In this document: piece by piece, positions 8,501 to 11,718 of the stretch
Layout of the letters: the number at the start of each line of letters is the position of its first letter
Numbering within the stretch: position 1 is the stretch's first letter
Source: Rachicladosporium sp. CCFEE 5018
Lineage: Eukaryota; Ascomycota; Dothideomycetes; Cladosporiales; Cladosporiaceae
Length of the DNA: 11,718 bases
Reading direction: 5' to 3'
Assembly (NCBI GenBank): GCA_002077045.2
Contig: KZ111141.1
Span: 1,186,104 to 1,197,821 of the forward strand
Program-made: the position numbers and the translations under genes
The notes under the pieces: generated by a model
Database searches by the model: none
The model's input: the letters and a program-made list of their open reading frames with translations, nothing else
Told to the model about the DNA's origin: nothing

Positions 8501-9567
8501 CTCGGCGAGAGGTGCTTGATGTTGTCTAATCTGCGATGCAAGATGCAAAGGAATCGTGTTGTCTGAATCCCGCAGCAAACGTTAACTACTTCTTCGGTGG
8601 GCAACGTAGGGCCAATCCTTCGATCAGGGACGAGATTCGGGTCGTCAGGATGTTGACACGGTGATTCTAGGGATTTTTAGGAGGTTGTATGCGGTGAGGC
8701 TATGCCAAGTCAACCGGACAGTCTGCGAGGAGCCGACGAAGCACTGAAGAGGACGAAGTGGAATTCCTGGCAGCCACGATGACCGCATACTTGGGCCTGC
8801 CTGCACAACGCGTTGCCATCACTATGCTTTTGGCGGCGTGACCTCACCAGATATACGCCGCAGAAATCACTGCGATATTGGACGCGTAAGGGCTGGAGAT
8901 ATTAGGGAAGATTGAGCTGCCGGACGAAATGAGCTGAAGTCAGATCGTACCTGATCGTATCTGTCATCTGCGGAACCGCTCGGCAACGGTCTTGGTCGTA
9001 CCAAGATGTGCTACGGAGGGGTCTCATCGATAGGTATCGAGGCCACTGCTCTGCTCCAGTATATAGTGTACAAGTGCTCTATGTCAATCAATTAGCCGCT
9101 TATATACTCTGCTGCCAGTCACGAGTAAATAATGTCGTACTTATAGACGTGCGAGCAGCTTGGCGGGATTGCTGCTCCCGATCCATCGTTCTCATCATCG
9201 CCTCTCTGGCCGAGCCATCTGCATGGTGGGGGGCTCATAACCTCTTGTAAAGAGTGCCCCAAAGATCACACCGCAGCACCGCGGACACGCGACTTCATCC
9301 TATCATGTGCTCAACAGCCTTTTGCACCAAGGAAGCCTTTCACAGTGGGCCATGCAGGAGCAGGCAACTCTTTACCGCTCGCTCACTCTCCATCAGCTGT
9401 GTCACCTCACTTCAAGCTGTGCCCAACATACATAGGTCCTTCCGCCCGTTCCATTACTCTGTCTTTCCCTTGAAAGTATTCCGTTTCGAACCCCTAATTC
9501 TCCAGGCAACCATTCGGGAGCTTCATGCGCAGGGCCGCGCTTAACAGAGTATAGTAATACGATCGAG
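8501..9567. promoter_or_regulatory. 1.07 kb divergent intergenic region between aminotransferase and transporter
   Basis: Both flanking genes are read outward from here. I find no gene: the open frames at 9008-9250 and 9254-9544 (plus) and 9402-9584 (minus) have no domain likeness. The visible features are an imperfect direct 10-mer (8943-8962), a palindrome TCGATA-GG-TATCGA (9027-9040), AT-richer TATA-like tracts near 9059-9066 and 9100-9107, and a pyrimidine-rich stretch at about 9440-9475 that may belong to the transporter's leader. None can be assigned a function from sequence alone. Confidence 0.5.
8943..8962. repeat. Imperfect tandem 10-mer
   Basis: GATCGTACCT followed directly by GATCGTATCT, 9 of 10 positions identical, in the gap between the divergent aminotransferase and transporter genes. 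A protein-binding site or chance duplication are equally possible. Confidence 0.35.
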
Positions 9568-11037
9568 ATGTCTCGCCGGGGCATGAGTGCTGGCTATCGG
9601 AACGGTCTGCTTGCAGCTGTAAGACAAGTCTGCTAATAAAACACGCACTCCAAGTACTGACAGCGCTGCACAGTACGCCCTGCAATCCTCCGCCCTCGTT
9701 CTGCTCATATGGTATAGCCGAACTCGGCCAATCATCAATGGCGCGCGCTACAATATTGCGACCGTCATCTTCCTTAGTGAAGCCCTCAAGCTCGCCATCT
9801 CCCTCACGATGGCTCTCTTCGAATTGATTACTCATCCAAAGACAAGACGCGAAGAGGGGATCACTGTAGTGGGCATCTTCAGTGAGATGGCAAGAGCAGT
9901 ATTCGTGCAGAGCAGCTGGAGGATAGCAGTTCCAGCATCGTTATACTGCTTACAGAACATCTTGACCTTTGCTGCTGTTGAGAACATCGATGTACCCACA
10001 TTCCTGTCAGCAAGTCAGCTCAAAATTGCGTTGCTTGCTGGATTGGGGTGGCTGTTCCTTGATCGTAAGCTGGACATGCGACAAGGGCTGTCAATCGCTG
10101 TGCTATGTCTAGGCAGCACGATGGTACTCCTGCCACTGCTATCCGAGGATCATCGTGTCATGACGATCAGTGATTTGCGAGGTGGTACGGCCTTCCACTC
10201 ACCACGAAGTCCCTGGGATTTCAAGATGCTCGCTAGCAAATCCGCTCGCCAATTGACAAAGCGTTCGGCGACATACGCTGGCATCGACGAGGACTATCGT
10301 GCCCAGCATCCTGAAGCTGTAGCGCAAGTCGGACTGATGGCTCTCGCATTTACTTGCGTGATGTCTACCCTGGCTGGGGTGTACGTGGATATCCTGACAG
10401 AGCAGACGAAGAGTGGTGTGAAAGGCACATCGCTGTGGGTTCGGAATGTACAGCTTGCTGTGTATTCCTTGTTACCAGCAGGCATGCTTAGTCTGATCGT
10501 GAAGGACGGCGGGAGTGCAGCAGGAGCGGACCTGCTTGCGGGCTATGATTGGGTCGTATGGCTACTTGTACTGCTGTCAGCCACATCGGGCATCACCACC
10601 GGAGCCGTGATGACATATGCAGATGTCAGAGCTCGCCACTGGGCGACTGGTCTCGCAGTATTGATGGGATTCGTTGCTAGTGTGGTGTGTTTTGATGCTG
10701 AAGTGTCCGCGGCAGTGAGTGATCCACTTTGTCGATGACTCCTGTATCAACAGACACTGATCTTTTGCAGTATCTTTTCGGGACGGTGATGACTCTCGGA
10801 GCCATGTACTTCCACGCGGTACCGGCAACTGCCTCAACTAGCAGGTCCAGACCACCGCCTATTAGTGTCTCGCAGTACGAGAAGAGCGGGTCTTCGTACT
10901 TTGATCTGGAGCCTGGCCCGACACCAGCACAATCGCCAATGTACAGCGGCGCTACATCGACGAGCAGACCTGCGTCGCCCGCAATCGCGCGACGACCACT
11001 GTACATGAAGAATCTGAGCACCATACGTCCAAAGTAG
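9568..11037 (+). CDS. Nucleotide-sugar transporter-like membrane protein (SLC35A / UDP-galactose transporter family)
   Basis: Predicted multi-pass Golgi or ER antiporter of the drug/metabolite transporter superfamily. My model is join(9568..9618, 9674..10714, 10771..11037), 452 aa, with 55- and 56-nt introns (GTAAGA and GTGAGT donors). The 51-nt first exon is needed because the second exon's frame has a stop and no ATG upstream. Family landmarks: QSSALVLLIWYSRTRP (first membrane helix), ATVIFLSEALKLAISL, PASLYCLQNILTFAAVENI, FLSASQLKIALLAGLGWLFL, the AGVYVD motif near 252 and SLWVRNVQLAVYSL at 270-283. Differences: a hydrophilic insertion of about 55 residues (about 172-230) in the central loop, the usual KYADNILKGFATS motif degraded to TYADVRARHWATG (331-343), and a Ser/Pro-rich tail of about 70 residues after the last helix. 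Substrate is uncertain; UDP-galactose or a related sugar nucleotide is a guess from family. Confidence 0.85.
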
Positions 11038-11356
11038 AGTACATACACGGCAATTGCATGTGCTGTTCTCTGACTCCGGACTCAAGCCACTCATAGATCA
11101 CGGATATCGCGCGATTGATCTGTTTATTGTGGGCAGAGTCTGTCCCGAGGCCAGTAAAGCTGCTTCGAGCGTGATGTGGAGGCTGGAAGTTGCAGACATG
11201 TCGTGCCTGCTTCACGGAGCTTGAAGTCTAAATTGACCTCACCTCGTCTCGTCCATCCAACAGTGCTACCCCTCATGCCAGCCGTCCACGAAGGTATGGT
11301 CCACGGGCAGCCTCACCAAAGCACAACCAAGGCAGGTATCTGTCGAGAAAGGCGAT
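11038..11356. other. Intergenic region upstream of the right-edge gene
   Basis: These 319 bp lie between the transporter stop and the first supported ATG of the partial gene. The only open frame of any size (11176-11376, plus) shows no domain likeness and shifts frame relative to the downstream exon. The frame of the downstream exon is itself open for some distance upstream of its ATG, so an upstream exon is possible. I see no distinct promoter element. Confidence 0.4.
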
Positions 11357-11718
11357 ATGGACCAGAGGGTCTTTGATCAGCTTGATCGCCTACAGCGCGG
11401 TGCGCGCAATGTCGGACAGACTCGACAGTCAATGCAATACGGAAATATTTCCGGTGGCGACCCTCAAGACTACGGTCATACATCTACGTTAGCGTACACC
11501 ATTAGGAACGACGGATACGAGTATGGCGACGAGAACGTAGACCTTGAATCTCATTATCGTAAGTTCCATTGAGCTAAATCACATAGGATATAAAGACTAA
11601 TCTAAGTTAGGATCACAAGACAATGTCACTCGACGGAGTGACCAGGGCTTGAACGAGGGGGTTCTCAGTCGCTTACGTGCTCCCACGTCGCTCGTGCAGA
11701 CTCATTGGAATGGACCAA
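11357..11718 (+). CDS. 5' part of an unrecognised protein-coding gene, cut by window edge
   Basis: I do not recognise the protein. The proposed first exon starts at ATG 11357 and ends at 11558. It encodes a polar, Tyr/Asp/Gly-rich segment (for example DGYEYGDENVDLESHY near residues 51-66). A strong GTAAGT donor at 11559, a GACTAAT branch-like motif and a TAG acceptor define a 52-nt intron (11559-11610). After splicing, the frame stays open through the remaining 108 nt to the window edge, giving about 103 residues with no stop. Ending the protein at the in-frame TGA inside the intron (11570-11572) is the alternative. No signal peptide, membrane helix or known motif is visible. Upstream exons cannot be excluded. 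The case rests on splice-signal quality and an open frame, not homology. Confidence 0.45.

Noticed and set aside
8307..8519. Plus-strand frame antisense to the aminotransferase 5' exon
   Set aside because: It mirrors the first exon and intron of a well-supported minus-strand gene and shows no family likeness.
9008..9544. Small plus-strand open frames in the aminotransferase/transporter gap
   Set aside because: No motif, no good splice signals and unremarkable composition; best read as noncoding.
1..11718. tRNA or rRNA genes, CRISPR arrays, transposons, RIP-mutated repeats
   Set aside because: No convincing T-loop box or cloverleaf, no regularly spaced repeats, no transposase or reverse-transcriptase motif, no terminal repeats and no AT-rich decayed tract was seen by eye.

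Overview
The window looks like nuclear DNA of a filamentous ascomycete, possibly a Dothideomycete; the class is inferred from general protein resemblance and was not tested. The evidence is eukaryotic, closely packed genes that read only when many short introns are removed. I infer 16 introns with GT-AG ends. Fifteen are 47-68 nt, many with a CTGAC-like branch motif before the acceptor, and one is 294 nt. Fungus-specific families are present, including a Zn(II)2Cys6 regulator and a fungal class I/II aminotransferase. I see no rRNA, tRNA, CRISPR array, transposon or RIP-like AT-rich tract.

Layout, left to right: (1) a zinc-free quinone oxidoreductase of the MDR family, minus strand, cut by the left edge (1-1061); (2) a Zn(II)2Cys6 transcription factor, plus strand, five exons (1586-3414); (3) a classical short-chain dehydrogenase, minus strand, four exons (3688-4750); (4) a 1.1 kb gap with no recognisable gene; (5) a small single-exon atypical SDR-like Rossmann protein, plus strand (5889-6554); (6) a PLP-dependent aminotransferase, minus strand, four exons (6652-8500); (7) a 1.07 kb gap; (8) a nucleotide-sugar-transporter-like membrane protein, plus strand, three exons (9568-11037); (9) the 5' part of an unrecognised gene, plus strand, running off the right edge (11357-11718).

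The first six genes strictly alternate in orientation. They form divergent pairs (oxidoreductase/regulator, SDR/Rossmann protein, aminotransferase/transporter) and convergent pairs (regulator/SDR, Rossmann protein/aminotransferase). Three NAD(P)-dependent enzymes, an aminotransferase, a pathway-type regulator and a transporter would suit a small metabolic or secondary-metabolite locus. However, no PKS, NRPS, terpene synthase or other backbone enzyme lies in the window, so the cluster reading is only a hypothesis. No new biological system is evident. The best leads are splicing-related: a stopless 3n intron in the oxidoreductase, a long intron with an alternative in-frame start in the aminotransferase, and an SDR C-terminus set by a 24-nt exon. 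A paired CCAAT element and an inverted repeat upstream of the regulator are also worth checking.
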